A stretch of 64,000 nt of DNA from Saprospiraceae bacterium (GTDB lineage Bacteria; Bacteroidota; Bacteroidia; Chitinophagales; Saprospiraceae), in assembly GCA_028285545.1 (NCBI GenBank), contig JANQPA010000101.1, positions 62,001 through 126,000 on the forward strand, read 5' to 3'. A model generated the notes under the pieces. The model was given only the letters and a program-made list of their open reading frames with translations. It had not been told where the DNA came from and made no database searches. Shown here piece after piece: positions 25,914 to 34,779 of this stretch; the stretch's first letter is position 1, and every line of letters starts with the position of its first letter. The position numbers and the translations under genes are program-made.

Positions 25914-27044
25914 TTGAAATTTAAGATCCATCATAAAGACCCAAACTCCAATGCAAGAAGTGGAACAATTGCAACTGACCATGGCAATATCCACACTCCT
26001 ATTTTTATGCCGGTAGGGACACAAGGCACAGTAAAAGGAGTTCATCAGCATGAGTTGAAACAAGATATTAAGGCCCAAATCATCCTGGGCAATACGTATC
26101 ACCTGTATTTACGTCCAGGAATCGATATTATTAGTCAGGCCGGAGGGCTTCACAAATTTATTGGATGGGACAAACCCATACTCACTGACAGTGGAGGCTA
26201 TCAGGTCTACTCTTTAAGTGATCGACGAAAAATTAATGAGGAGGGAGTTACTTTTGTTTCTCATATTGACGGCTCTAAACATTTTTTCAGCCCTGAAAGA
26301 GCCATAGAAATTCAACAATCAATTGGTGCTGATATTATTATGGCATTCGATGAATGCACTCCCTATCCATGTGATTATGCATATGCAAAATCCTCAATGG
26401 AACTCACCCATCGATGGTTGGATCGTTGTTGTAAGTATTTTGATTCCCAAAAGCCTCTTTATGGATATCAGCAAACATTATTCCCCATTGTTCAGGGCAG
26501 CACTTATAGAGATTTGCGAAAAAAGTCTGCTGAGACTATAGCCAGTTTCGATCGGGAGGCAAATGCCATTGGAGGTTTGTCTGTAGGAGAACCTGCTGAA
26601 GAAATGTACGAAATGACAGATCTTGTTTGTCAGATTCTTCCCAAAGATAAGCCTCGATATTTAATGGGAGTAGGAACACCTGCAAACATTTTGGAGTGTA
26701 TTGCTTTAGGAATTGACATGTTTGATTGCGTACTGCCTACTCGTAATGCCCGACATGGTTTATTATATACCGACCAGGGAATCATAAACATCAAGAATGC
26801 AAAATGGAAGGATAATTTCTCAGTTATTGATGAAAATAGTACCTGCCATACCAGTCGTTATTATACAAAGGCGTATCTTCGGCATCTTATTCATACCAAA
26901 GAGTTACTGGGAGCACAAATTGCCAGTTTGCATAACCTTAGTTTCTTTTTGTGGCTTGTAGAAAAAGCTAGAGAGCACATTCAGGCTGGTGATTTTTTAG
27001 AGTGGAAAAATCAGATGATCCCATTACTGGAGCAACGAATTTAA
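25914..27044 (+). CDS. tgt: Queuine tRNA-ribosyltransferase
   Basis: A 376-residue protein starting at a TTG 17 bases after rodA. ILTDSGGYQVYSL and GIDMFDCVLPTRNARHG carry the two active-site Asp residues, and GLSVGEP shapes the base pocket. It swaps guanine 34 of GUN-anticodon tRNAs for a queuine precursor. The structural zinc site looks incomplete: where E. coli-type enzymes have CxCxxC followed by a His, this one reads S-T-C-H-T-S (C311 only), with His still in SLHNL. This may be normal for the phylum. Confidence 0.95.
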   Translation: MKFKIHHKDPNSNARSGTIATDHGNIHTPIFMPVGTQGTVKGVHQHELKQDIKAQIILGNTYHLYLRPGIDIISQAGGLHKFIGWDKPILTDSGGYQVYSLSDRRKINEEGVTFVSHIDGSKHFFSPERAIEIQQSIGADIIMAFDECTPYPCDYAYAKSSMELTHRWLDRCCKYFDSQKPLYGYQQTLFPIVQGSTYRDLRKKSAETIASFDREANAIGGLSVGEPAEEMYEMTDLVCQILPKDKPRYLMGVGTPANILECIALGIDMFDCVLPTRNARHGLLYTDQGIINIKNAKWKDNFSVIDENSTCHTSRYYTKAYLRHLIHTKELLGAQIASLHNLSFFLWLVEKAREHIQAGDFLEWKNQMIPLLEQRI

Positions 27045-27082
27045 GCCTGTTTTGTTTTTAAGAAAAATGGAATAGAAACACT

Positions 27083-28171
27083 ATGCTGAAGAAGTTGGAT
27101 CGATATATTTTATGGAAGTTTATTTCTACTTTCTTGTTTACCATTCTCATCTTTTCCATGATTGCGGCCATTATTGATTTTAGTGAAAAGATTGAAAAAT
27201 TTATCGAGACTCCTATTACCATTAAAGAGATTTGGATTGATTACTATCCCAATTTTATTATGTTCATTAATGGTCTGCTCTGGCCTTTATTCACATTGAT
27301 CGCAGTTATCTTTTTTACATCCAGGCTGGCTTATAATTCAGAGATCATCTCTATTCTAAATGCTGGGATTAGTTTCCGTCGGCTCCTATATCCTTATATG
27401 TTTGGAGCAATTATCATTGCAGTACTTCATTTTTTTGGCAATCATTACATTATTCCTGATGGTAATAATACTATGCTTAATATTGTTCATCAGTACATTC
27501 ATACTGATGAAGACAAAGGCCAAACTCAGGACGTACATCTTTTTATTTCTCCTGACACCAAAATTTATGTAAAAAGCTATTATAAGGCCGACAGCAGCAT
27601 TCGAGAATTTAGAATTGAACAATTTGAAGCCAATGAATTGGTCTATTACCTGAAAGCCAATTCCGCTAAGTGGCTGCCCGAAGCTGGAAAATGGCAGTTA
27701 AATAATTATGAGATCCGCAAATTTAATGGCATGGAGGAAGATTTGATTATTGGCAGAGGCAAACAAATGGATACCACCATAAATTTACGTCCGGGAGATT
27801 TCGTTGATTACCTGAATCAACATACTATGATGAATACTCCCCTCCTCAAAAGCTACATTCAAAAGCAAAAATCTCGCGGGGTAGGAAATGTTCAAAAATA
27901 TGAGATTGAATTATATCGGCGGAGTGCAGAACCCTTTACTATTATCATTCTCACCTTAATCGGAGTGCCTATTGCGGCCAGAAAAGTCAGAGGAGGCCTT
28001 GGCTTACATCTTGCCCTTGGAATTGGTATTGGAGCCATGTTTATTTTCCTTTCTAGATTTTCTATTGTATTTGCCAGCGGACAATCCTTTCCCATCCTTT
28101 TAGGAATATGGATGCCCAACATTGTATTTTCTTTTATTGCCTTTTATTTAGTTTCCAGAGCACAACGCTAA
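27083..28171 (+). CDS. LptF/LptG family (YjgP/YjgQ) lipopolysaccharide permease
   Basis: A 362-residue protein with the LptF/G layout: helices at about 12-32, 50-72, 95-115, then a periplasmic beta-jellyroll (about 130-270), then three C-terminal helices. MLKKLDRYILWKFISTFLFT is the family's first segment and PFTIIILTLIGVPIAARK the start of the last helical bundle. It would form part of the ABC complex that extracts LPS from the inner membrane toward LptA. Its partner permease and LptB are not in the window. It is 38 bases after tgt. Confidence 0.92.
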   Translation: MLKKLDRYILWKFISTFLFTILIFSMIAAIIDFSEKIEKFIETPITIKEIWIDYYPNFIMFINGLLWPLFTLIAVIFFTSRLAYNSEIISILNAGISFRRLLYPYMFGAIIIAVLHFFGNHYIIPDGNNTMLNIVHQYIHTDEDKGQTQDVHLFISPDTKIYVKSYYKADSSIREFRIEQFEANELVYYLKANSAKWLPEAGKWQLNNYEIRKFNGMEEDLIIGRGKQMDTTINLRPGDFVDYLNQHTMMNTPLLKSYIQKQKSRGVGNVQKYEIELYRRSAEPFTIIILTLIGVPIAARKVRGGLGLHLALGIGIGAMFIFLSRFSIVFASGQSFPILLGIWMPNIVFSFIAFYLVSRAQR

Positions 28172-28556
28172 AGCTGTATTTGCCAGCAACCTCTTTTTGT
28201 TTAACTTATTCACATCTTGGCTCAACATTACTACATCATCAGAAATTCCTGTTCCTAAAGTGCATAAATTTAGAGCTAAAAAGGCTGTTTTGTTTAATTT
28301 ATACTCTAAGAAGCTAAACAAAAAACATTTTCTTTCAATTTTTACTGAAAATAGGAAAATTCAAGATTTCATACTTTCTTTATTTAAAATGCTAATAATC
28401 AGCAAATTATAGTGAAATTCTTGATTTCATACAAGCGGAATTTCATATTTTTATTCAAAAACTTATAAATAATTTTGGTTTTGTTTAACTTTTAAGTATA
28501 TTTGTTTCAACAACACGGGATAACATTTCTAATCAGTTAAACAAAATCGATTTCTC
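28172..28556. promoter_or_regulatory. 385-base AT-rich intergenic region with repeated TTTTGTTTAACT motif
   Basis: Direct copies of TTTTGTTTAA(C/T)(T/T) occur at 28195-28207, 28288-28300 and 28479-28491, and an exact inverted copy (AGTTAAACAAAA) at 28535-28546. A partial inverted copy is near 28304-28315. The last two flank the predicted promoter of the downstream ECF sigma gene. Short open frames in this gap look like chance and show no codon-like pattern. Confidence 0.5.
28474..28504 (+). promoter_or_regulatory. Predicted promoter for the ECF sigma gene
   Basis: TTTG (28474-28477), 19-base spacer, TATATTTG (28497-28504). This fits the Bacteroidota housekeeping promoter (TTTG N19-21 TAnnTTTG). 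It would start transcription about 45 bases before the ATG. Confidence 0.7.
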
Positions 28557-29078
28557 ATGTCTCAGCCAGATTTTTATCATAAATTTGATCAGATGTCAAG
28601 CTTACTACATTCATTTGCCTATAACCTTACAAAGAATATAGAAGACGCAAAGGATTTGTATCAGGAAACAGCCTTTAGGGCTATGACGAATAGAGATAAG
28701 TTTCGCCCCGGGACAAATTTTAAGGCCTGGCTTTTTACCATAATGAAAAATATCTTCATTAATAATTATCGTAAAAAGACTAAGGCAAATACGATAATGG
28801 ATTCAACTGATAATTTGTATTATATTAACTCCGGAAGCGCAATTATTTCAAATGGTGCAGAATCTAATATTATGATGAAAGAATTAATCACCATGATAGA
28901 CGAGCTTGACAACAGTGTTAGAATTCCTTTTCTGATGCATTATCAAGGTTTTAAATATCAGGAGATTGCTGAACAATTAGAGCTTCCTCTTGGTACAGTT
29001 AAAAGCCGTATCTTCTTCGCCAGAAAAGAATTGAAAAACGTTATAGGGAAGAGATATAAAAACTTTAGACTCTCTTAG
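28557..29078 (+). CDS. RNA polymerase sigma factor, ECF subfamily
   Basis: A 173-residue ECF sigma factor. Region 2 has AYNLTKNIEDAKDLYQETAFRA and FKAWLFTIMKNIFINNYRK. Region 4 has FKYQEIAEQLELPLGTVKSRIFFARK. The sequence pattern (AYNLT, GTVKSRIFFARKELK) resembles the RpoE-like sigma factors widely present in Bacteroidota, which usually lack an adjacent anti-sigma gene. None is present here either, since the next gene is mutY. The upstream region has a promoter and repeated motifs that could be operator sites. Confidence 0.93.
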   Translation: MSQPDFYHKFDQMSSLLHSFAYNLTKNIEDAKDLYQETAFRAMTNRDKFRPGTNFKAWLFTIMKNIFINNYRKKTKANTIMDSTDNLYYINSGSAIISNGAESNIMMKELITMIDELDNSVRIPFLMHYQGFKYQEIAEQLELPLGTVKSRIFFARKELKNVIGKRYKNFRLS

Positions 29079-29118
29079 AGTCAGAGAGTCCTGGGTCATT
29101 TTGTAGTTTGTTATCCGG

Positions 29119-29159
29119 TAAAGGGTGCCAAAGCGCGAGTATCGTTTTGGCACCCTTTA
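29119..29159. terminator. Hairpin terminator after the ECF sigma gene
   Basis: TAAAGGGTGCCAAA pairs with TTTGGCACCCTTTA, followed on the + strand by TTATTTTTT. A smaller hairpin GACTCTC/GAGAGTC (29068-29090) overlaps the sigma gene's stop codon. Confidence 0.8.
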
Positions 29160-29240
29160 TTTTTTGCTATCCGCAATATCCATTTTAGTAAATTTCCCTA
29201 TGGTTTAGTACCTTAGAATTTATGATTTAATTCTATTTAA

Positions 29241-30353
29241 ATGCAATCCAAGCAAGATATTGATATCAAGGAATACCCGAATCAATTATTTTTTAGAACT
29301 GAGTTGCTCAATTGGTATAATAGTAGTCACCGCCCTTTACCCTGGAAAGGAAAGAAGAATCCTTACTTAGTCTGGCTTTCTGAAATTATTTTGCAACAAA
29401 CCAGAGTAGAACAAGGGATGCCATATTATCATCGTTTTGTTGAACGTTTTCCTGACATCAAAGATTTGGCAGATGCACAGGAGGATGAGGTTATGAAACT
29501 TTGGGAAGGTTTAGGTTATTATTCCAGGGCCAGGAATTTGCATGCTACAGCTAAATATATAGCTTATGAATTAGGGGGTAGATTTCCAGAAACTTATTCT
29601 GGAATTTTGAATTTGAAGGGGGTCGGGCCTTACACCGCAGCTGCTATTTCTTCATTTGCATTTGACCTTCCCCATGCTGTTGTTGATGGGAATGTATTTC
29701 GGGTTTTGTCACGGTTCTTTGGCATCGACGTCCCAATTGATACAAGTAAGGGTAAGAAATTATTTTCTGCACTTGCTCAAGAATTATTGGATAAAAACGA
29801 ACCAGCCAGGTATAATCAGGCAATTATGGATTTCGGAGCCACACATTGTACGCCCAAAAATCCTAAGTGCAATACTTGCTTATTGAAAGCTAATTGTCAG
29901 GCCTTTCTTTCAAATCAAATTGGACATTTTCCTAAAAAATCAAAAAAAATCAGCCGCAAAACTCGGTATTTCCACTATTTGATATTCAATTATGGTGAAG
30001 AGATTTGGATTCGTAAACGAACAGATCGAGACATTTGGAAAAATCTCTATGAATTCCCCATGCTTGAAGGCGACGGATCTATTCAACCTGTCACTCAATT
30101 ACTTGAGAGTTCTGAATGGAAGACCCTTTTGTTGGGTAGCGAATATTCTATTGAAAGAGTTTCCAAGCCCTACCAACATCTTCTTACTCATCAAAAAATA
30201 ATTGCAATTTTTATTGAAATTCAATTGAAAAAAGAACTGGTATCAGATTCATCAGAAATAAAAAAAATAGAAAGAAAAAACTTAAGTAAATTTGCCTTCC
30301 CAAAATTGATTGATTGTTATTTAATGGATAAATCTTTATATTTAAATTTATAG
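29241..30353 (+). CDS. mutY: A/G-specific adenine DNA glycosylase
   Basis: A 370-residue protein. The N-terminal HhH-GPD domain contains SEIILQQTRVEQGMPYY with the catalytic-base Glu, the hairpin LKGVGPYTAAAISSFAF, and VVDGNVFRVLSRFF with the conserved Asp. The [4Fe-4S] loop is C203-x6-C210-x2-C213-x5-C219. A C-terminal NUDIX-like 8-oxoG-recognition domain follows (about 240-360). It removes adenine mispaired with 8-oxoguanine. In Bacteroidota mutY is often next to ssb and gldE, as here. Confidence 0.96.
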   Translation: MQSKQDIDIKEYPNQLFFRTELLNWYNSSHRPLPWKGKKNPYLVWLSEIILQQTRVEQGMPYYHRFVERFPDIKDLADAQEDEVMKLWEGLGYYSRARNLHATAKYIAYELGGRFPETYSGILNLKGVGPYTAAAISSFAFDLPHAVVDGNVFRVLSRFFGIDVPIDTSKGKKLFSALAQELLDKNEPARYNQAIMDFGATHCTPKNPKCNTCLLKANCQAFLSNQIGHFPKKSKKISRKTRYFHYLIFNYGEEIWIRKRTDRDIWKNLYEFPMLEGDGSIQPVTQLLESSEWKTLLLGSEYSIERVSKPYQHLLTHQKIIAIFIEIQLKKELVSDSSEIKKIERKNLSKFAFPKLIDCYLMDKSLYLNL

Positions 30354-30455
30354 CTATTTCAAAAAACTGGATGTATTTCCGCCTTTTACTCCTTAAGTTT
30401 AATCAACCTAAATTGACGGATACATTCCATTTATCAACATTGTAAAAATCAATAC

Positions 30456-30920
30456 ATGGTTAATCGTGTAATCCTAATAGGAAATCTAGGGCGAGACCCT
30501 GAAGTAAGAAGGCTTGAAAATGGAGCTGCAGTTGCTAAATTTTCTATTGCTACCAATGAAAATTATAAAGATAGAAATGGGGAGTGGCAGCAACAAACGG
30601 AGTGGCATGATATCGTCGTTTGGAGAAACTTGGCAGAGCGTGCGGAAAACAATTTAAAAAAGGGAATGTCTATTTATCTTGAAGGCAAGCTTACTCACAG
30701 AAGCTGGCAGGACCAAGAAGGTAATAATAGAAAGACCACTGAGGTAGTAGCCAATTATTTCAGGATTTTGACAGGCGCAGGTGGACGGAAGGACAATGAA
30801 GGGGGTGGATATTTTCCATCAGCCAATGATGAGATTAGCAACACGGCAACAAATAGTTCAACCGCAAGCTCAAGCAATGTCTCTGAAGATGCTGCTGTGG
30901 ACGATGACCTGCCATTTTAA
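30456..30920 (+). CDS. ssb: Single-stranded DNA-binding protein
   Basis: A 154-residue protein with an OB-fold at residues 1-105 (VNRVILIGNLGRDPEVRRLENG, QTEWHDIVVWRNLAERAENNL, YLEGKLTHRSWQ). A Gly/Ser/Asn-rich linker follows, then the acidic tip DDDLPF that recruits repair and replication partners. It coats single-stranded DNA as a tetramer. It lies between mutY and gldE. Confidence 0.96.
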   Translation: MVNRVILIGNLGRDPEVRRLENGAAVAKFSIATNENYKDRNGEWQQQTEWHDIVVWRNLAERAENNLKKGMSIYLEGKLTHRSWQDQEGNNRKTTEVVANYFRILTGAGGRKDNEGGGYFPSANDEISNTATNSSTASSSNVSEDAAVDDDLPF

Positions 30921-30965
30921 TGAACTACAAACAATAAATTTATTTCTTAACCAATAGCTGTTTCC

Positions 30966-32387
30966 TTGGAAACTGAAACGGGTAGCCCGCTCCTGGCCAT
31001 AAGTTCGATTTTCTTATTTGCTACTTTTTTTTCTTTGGATGTTTTCCTTGGAATACTAGGAATTATATTGCTTCTATTTTGTTCAGCACTCGTATCTGGT
31101 TCTGAAGTGGCCTTTTTTTCTTTGAATTACAGTGATTTTGAAAAATTAGAAAATGAGAGCGATCCTGTTAGCAAACTGATCCTCGCCCTCAAAGAAAAAC
31201 CAAGAAGCTTATTAGCTACCATATTGATAAGTAATAATTTTATCAATATTGCTATTGTCATCTTGTCTGATTTTGTACTAAACCAAATTTTTCCCGAAAT
31301 CGTTTTTCTTGGCTGGGCTCAAGGCCTGGTTCAAACCTTCTCATTTTTTGAAACTTTTACTACTGCCGAGGCCATTGCCAGGGTAATTGGGTTTTTGATT
31401 GCTATTGTTGGTGTTACTTTTTTGCTGGTTCTTTTCGGTGAAGTGGCACCCAAGTTTTATGCTACCCTGAATAATATGAAGTTGTCCCGGTTTATGGCTC
31501 GTCCTCTTACCATTTTAATGGTTCTTTTTGGACCAATAAGCAGGATCCTGGTCAACTGGACCAACAAAATTGAAAAAAGGCTGGCTGAAAGGACAAAAAA
31601 TACAGGTTTGACCAGCAAAGAAGAGATTGATGAAGCCATTGAACTTACAGCCATTGCGGACGCAGAATTAGAACAAGAGGCAGATATTTTAAAAAGTATA
31701 GTCAAGTTTGGGGATGTTTCCGTTACCCAAATAATGCGGTCCAGAATCGATGTTATTGCAGTTGATTTTCGAATTACTTATACAGAGTTAATAAATGTCA
31801 TTAAGGAATCAGGATATTCCAGAATTCCAGTTTATGATGAAGATTTTGACAATGTAACCGGGATACTTTACGTTAAAGATTTACTTGGTCATCTTCAAGA
31901 AGATGAATCTTTTGAATGGCAGGAACTTATTCGCACAAATGTACTTTTTACTCCTGAATCCAAGAAGATAGATGATTTGCTTAAAGAATTCCAACGTATG
32001 CGCATGCACATGGCTATTGTTGTTGACGAATATGGCGGAAGCTCTGGAATTGTAACACTGGAAGATATCTTAGAAGAGGTCATAGGTGAAATTAAGGATG
32101 AATTCGATGATGATAATGAGCTTATCTACAAAAAAGTAGACGATTACAATTATATATTCGAAGGAAAAACCTTACTTAATGATTTTTGCAGGGTTTTAGG
32201 TATTGACACCAACTTCTTTGATGAAATCAAGGGAGAGTCTGATTCCATAGCGGGTTTGATGTTAGAAATGTATGGTGAAATACCCTTGAAAGACACGGAA
32301 ATCCCTCATAACAATTTTACCTTTAAGGTAATCGCAGCCAATAAAAGACGCATTGAGCAAATTCAGGTTACGATTAACCCCAATTAA
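30966..32387 (+). CDS. gldE: Gliding motility-associated protein GldE (CNNM/CBS/CorC domains)
   Basis: A 473-residue protein starting at a TTG. Three or four N-terminal helices form the DUF21/CNNM part (about 10-190, with SALVSGSEVAFFSLNYSDF). Two CBS domains follow (about 235-365: VTQIMRSRIDVIAV, YSRIPVYDEDFDNVTGILYVKDLL, VVDEYGGSSGIVTLEDILEEVIGEI). A CorC_HlyC transporter-associated domain closes the C-terminus. In gliding Bacteroidota this gene sits directly before gldD and next to ssb, exactly as here. GldE acts with GldD in the gliding/T9SS apparatus, but its transport role is unproven. Confidence 0.9.
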   Translation: METETGSPLLAISSIFLFATFFSLDVFLGILGIILLLFCSALVSGSEVAFFSLNYSDFEKLENESDPVSKLILALKEKPRSLLATILISNNFINIAIVILSDFVLNQIFPEIVFLGWAQGLVQTFSFFETFTTAEAIARVIGFLIAIVGVTFLLVLFGEVAPKFYATLNNMKLSRFMARPLTILMVLFGPISRILVNWTNKIEKRLAERTKNTGLTSKEEIDEAIELTAIADAELEQEADILKSIVKFGDVSVTQIMRSRIDVIAVDFRITYTELINVIKESGYSRIPVYDEDFDNVTGILYVKDLLGHLQEDESFEWQELIRTNVLFTPESKKIDDLLKEFQRMRMHMAIVVDEYGGSSGIVTLEDILEEVIGEIKDEFDDDNELIYKKVDDYNYIFEGKTLLNDFCRVLGIDTNFFDEIKGESDSIAGLMLEMYGEIPLKDTEIPHNNFTFKVIAANKRRIEQIQVTINPN

Positions 32388-32415
32388 CAAAATAAGAATC
32401 TTTAATATCACACCA

Positions 32416-33009
32416 ATGAGGTTAGTCTCCAACTTTTTTATTCTTGTAATAGTGTTTATTACTTCATGTCAAGATACCAGTTACACTCCCAAGCCTAGAG
32501 CTTATCCAAAGGTAGAATATCCCGAAAGAAGTTATTCCCAATTTGAAGAACCTTACTGTTCTTTCAATTTTCAATATCCATCCTACACAGTAATTCAGCG
32601 AGATACTAATCCTCTTAATAAATCTCCACTTTACTCCTGTTGGTTTGATCTTTACTATCCTAATTTTGATAGTCGGATTTATTTCACTTACTATCCTATT
32701 GGTGTAGAAAAAAGTTTTGAAGAATTAAAAATTGATGCTTTTGAGATGGCGGACTGGCATAATAAGAAAGCCAATTATATTGAAGAGTATCTCATTGACC
32801 GACCTAATAAAAATGTTTTTGGTCTTGCATTCGATATTGATGGTCCTGCAGCTTCTCCCTTTCAATTTTTTGTAACAGATAGTGTTCAACACTTTCTAAG
32901 AGGGTCCGTTTATTTCAATACCAAAATTCAGGCTGATTCCCTTGCTCCGGTAATTAATTTTGTAAGGCAGGATGCTTTAAAAATCATTGAGACAATAGAG
33001 TGGAAGTAA
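32416..33009 (+). CDS. gldD: Gliding motility lipoprotein GldD
   Basis: A 197-residue protein from the ATG at 32416. The frame reaches 32353, inside gldE, but the signal peptide MRLVSNFFILVIVFITSCQD with its lipobox begins at 32416. The mature part has PKPRAYPKVEYPERSY and CSFNFQYPSYTVI, typical of GldD. Together with gldE it is part of the conserved ssb-gldE-gldD group. GldD is needed for gliding and T9SS function in Flavobacterium. Its exact role is unknown. It converges on recA. Confidence 0.88.
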   Translation: MRLVSNFFILVIVFITSCQDTSYTPKPRAYPKVEYPERSYSQFEEPYCSFNFQYPSYTVIQRDTNPLNKSPLYSCWFDLYYPNFDSRIYFTYYPIGVEKSFEELKIDAFEMADWHNKKANYIEEYLIDRPNKNVFGLAFDIDGPAASPFQFFVTDSVQHFLRGSVYFNTKIQADSLAPVINFVRQDALKIIETIEWK

Positions 33010-33021
33010 CTTTTCATTCAA

Positions 33022-33162
33022 AAAAAAGAGGCTGTCTCATCCGTACGGATTCGCCAGCCAATTAAATTCTTTTAGGAGTAGTTTTTCTGAAAAACTACTC
33101 CTAAATAAAATATTCTTGGGCGTCGAATAACGACGAAGGAGTTATGAGACGCCCTCTTTTTT
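33022..33162. terminator. Nested inverted repeats between gldD and recA
   Basis: Outer arms of 19 bases (33022-33040 and 33144-33162, containing GAGG..GTCTCAT / ATGAGAC..CCTC) differ at two positions and are flanked by A and T runs. Inside them is a perfect 16-bp stem with a CTG loop (33071-33105, TTAGGAGTAGTTTTT...). The position between converging genes fits a terminator for both, but the long outer pairing is unusual. Confidence 0.6.
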
Positions 33163-33165
33163 AAT

Positions 33166-34224
33166 TTATTCAGCTTTTTCTTTTTTCTGTGCTTTTTCTT
33201 TTTTCTTTTCGTCAGGAAGTTCAAGTCCGAGGATCTTGTTTTTAATTTTTGCCTCAATCTCTGCAGCTACCTCTGGGTTATCTTGTAAAAATTGCTTGGC
33301 AGCCTCTCGTCCCTGAGCGATCTTGGCACTACCATAACTATACCAGGAACCACTCTTCTGAATAATTTCTTGATCCACTCCTATATCGACAATTTCACCT
33401 GTTTTAGAAATTCCCTGCCCAAACATGATATCAAAAGTAGCAATACGGAAAGGAGGTGCAACCTTATTTTTTACAACTTTAACCTTTACATGATTACCTA
33501 TTACATTACCATCCTTATCCTTAATTCCGGAACCCGTTTTACGGATATCAAGACGCATAGAAGCATAAAATTTAAGGGCATTACCTCCCGTGGTTGTCTC
33601 GGGATTTCCAAACATCACTCCAATTTTTTCTCTAAGTTGGTTGATAAACACGCAACAACAACCCGTTTTTCCAATGGTCCCTGTTAATTTACGCATGGCT
33701 TGTGACATCAAACGAGCTTGTAGTCCCATTTTTGAATCCCCCATTTCTCCTTCAATTTCACTTCTGGGAACAAGAGCTGCCACTGAGTCAATTACTATGA
33801 TATCTATAGCTCCTGAACGGATAAGATTTTCTGCAATTTCCAGAGCCTGCTCTCCATTATCTGGCTGAGAAATCAATAGGTTTTCTGTGTCTACTCCCAG
33901 TGCTTTGGCATAAAAGCGGTCAAATGCATGCTCTGCATCAATAAAGGCGGCAATACCTCCCTGTTTTTGACATTCTGCAATGGCATGAATGGCTAAGGTC
34001 GTTTTACCAGAAGACTCCGGACCATAAATTTCAATTACACGGCCTTTAGCGAACCCATTAACACCAAGTGCTATATCAAGACCTAATGAGCCAGTTGGAA
34101 TCACATCCACTTCGACCACATTATTATCACCTAAACGCATGATGGTTCCCTTGCCATAAGTTTTTTCAATTCGGTCAACTGTAAGTTGGAGCGCTTTTAA
34201 TTTAGCATCTTTATCTTGTGCCAT
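33166..34224 (-). CDS. recA: Recombinase A
   Basis: A 352-residue RecA. Walker A is GPESSGKTT, the Walker B region is [14 protein letters not shown], loop L1 is [21 protein letters not shown], and loop L2 starts [23 protein letters not shown] Lys/Glu-rich tail ([13 protein letters not shown]) closes it. It catalyses strand exchange and, in many bacteria, LexA cleavage. I see no obvious LexA box, but a good housekeeping promoter lies just upstream. Confidence 0.97.
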   Translation of the reverse strand: MAQDKDAKLKALQLTVDRIEKTYGKGTIMRLGDNNVVEVDVIPTGSLGLDIALGVNGFAKGRVIEIYGPESSGKTTLAIHAIAECQKQGGIAAFIDAEHAFDRFYAKALGVDTENLLISQPDNGEQALEIAENLIRSGAIDIIVIDSVAALVPRSEIEGEMGDSKMGLQARLMSQAMRKLTGTIGKTGCCCVFINQLREKIGVMFGNPETTTGGNALKFYASMRLDIRKTGSGIKDKDGNVIGNHVKVKVVKNKVAPPFRIATFDIMFGQGISKTGEIVDIGVDQEIIQKSGSWYSYGSAKIAQGREAAKQFLQDNPEVAAEIEAKIKNKILGLELPDEKKKEKAQKKEKAE

Positions 34225-34262
34225 TACAATTTTAATTTAAAACAGTTTATTAAAATACAAAA

Positions 34263-34295
34263 CAAATATAAACACTTTGTTTTACAAATACAAAA
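34263..34295 (-). promoter_or_regulatory. recA promoter
   Basis: On the minus strand TTTTG (34295-34291), 20-base spacer, TATATTTG (34270-34263), an excellent match to the Bacteroidota sigma-A promoter. It is 38 bases before the recA ATG. Confidence 0.75.
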
Positions 34296-34322
34296 TCATA
34301 AACTATTATTTTATAAACAAAA

Positions 34323-34366
34323 AATAAAAACTGTTTGGCGGCCGCGGCCGCCAAACAGTTTTTATT
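34323..34366. repeat. 44-bp perfect palindrome with GGCGGCCGCGGCCGCC core
   Basis: Self-complementary over all 44 bases with no loop, with arms AATAAAAACTGTTT. It lies just upstream of the recA promoter and after the stop of the small upstream gene, so it may act as that gene's terminator. Confidence 0.8.
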
Positions 34367-34444
34367 ACCCAAAAAAAATCCTCCAATAAAGTTATTATTG
34401 GAGGACCAGGAAGGGTATTAATTAATAACTCAAAAGTTATTGAT

Positions 34445-34681
34445 TTACACTTCTTGTTGGATAGCGGCGGACTTACTGTATCTGAGGATATTTTGCAATG
34501 TAGAACGCTTAGGGCTGAATTTTACTTTGGGCAGCTGCTGTTGGGCGGCCTGTAAATTGCGAAATTCTTCCATTAGCTCTTTAGAACTGTTAAGCGCTTG
34601 TTTGATGGCAAAGGTTTCAGATGCAGAAGTCTCCTTGTACAAAAAACGAATTAATTGATCTGTAGTAAAGGTTTGCTTCAT
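34445..34681 (-). CDS. Small conserved-looking hypothetical protein
   Basis: A 78-residue protein that I do not recognise as a named family. It is helical and charged (QLIRFLYKETSASETFAIKQAL, then KELMEEFRNLQAAQQQLP) and resembles the short cytoplasmic N-terminal segment of Bacteroidota anti-sigma factors, but has no membrane helix. It has a plausible start ATG and stands alone upstream of recA on the same strand. Confidence 0.6.
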   Translation of the reverse strand: MKQTFTTDQLIRFLYKETSASETFAIKQALNSSKELMEEFRNLQAAQQQLPKVKFSPKRSTLQNILRYSKSAAIQQEV

Positions 34682-34779
34682 ACAACTCTTTTGGATGAAA
34701 AAATTATGTTTAAATTATATGCCTTTATAACTTATCTTTGGATTAAAATATTGTTCAATCCAATTTTTTTTATTATAGC

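Noticed and set aside
28108-28412. Two overlapping short open frames after the LptF/G-type gene
   Set aside because: They lie in AT-rich regulatory sequence, and one overlaps the permease gene's 3' end. No domain or codon pattern supports them.
33072-33257. Lysine-rich minus-strand frame at the end of recA
   Set aside because: It is the shadow of the recA C-terminal tail read in another frame plus the hairpin region.
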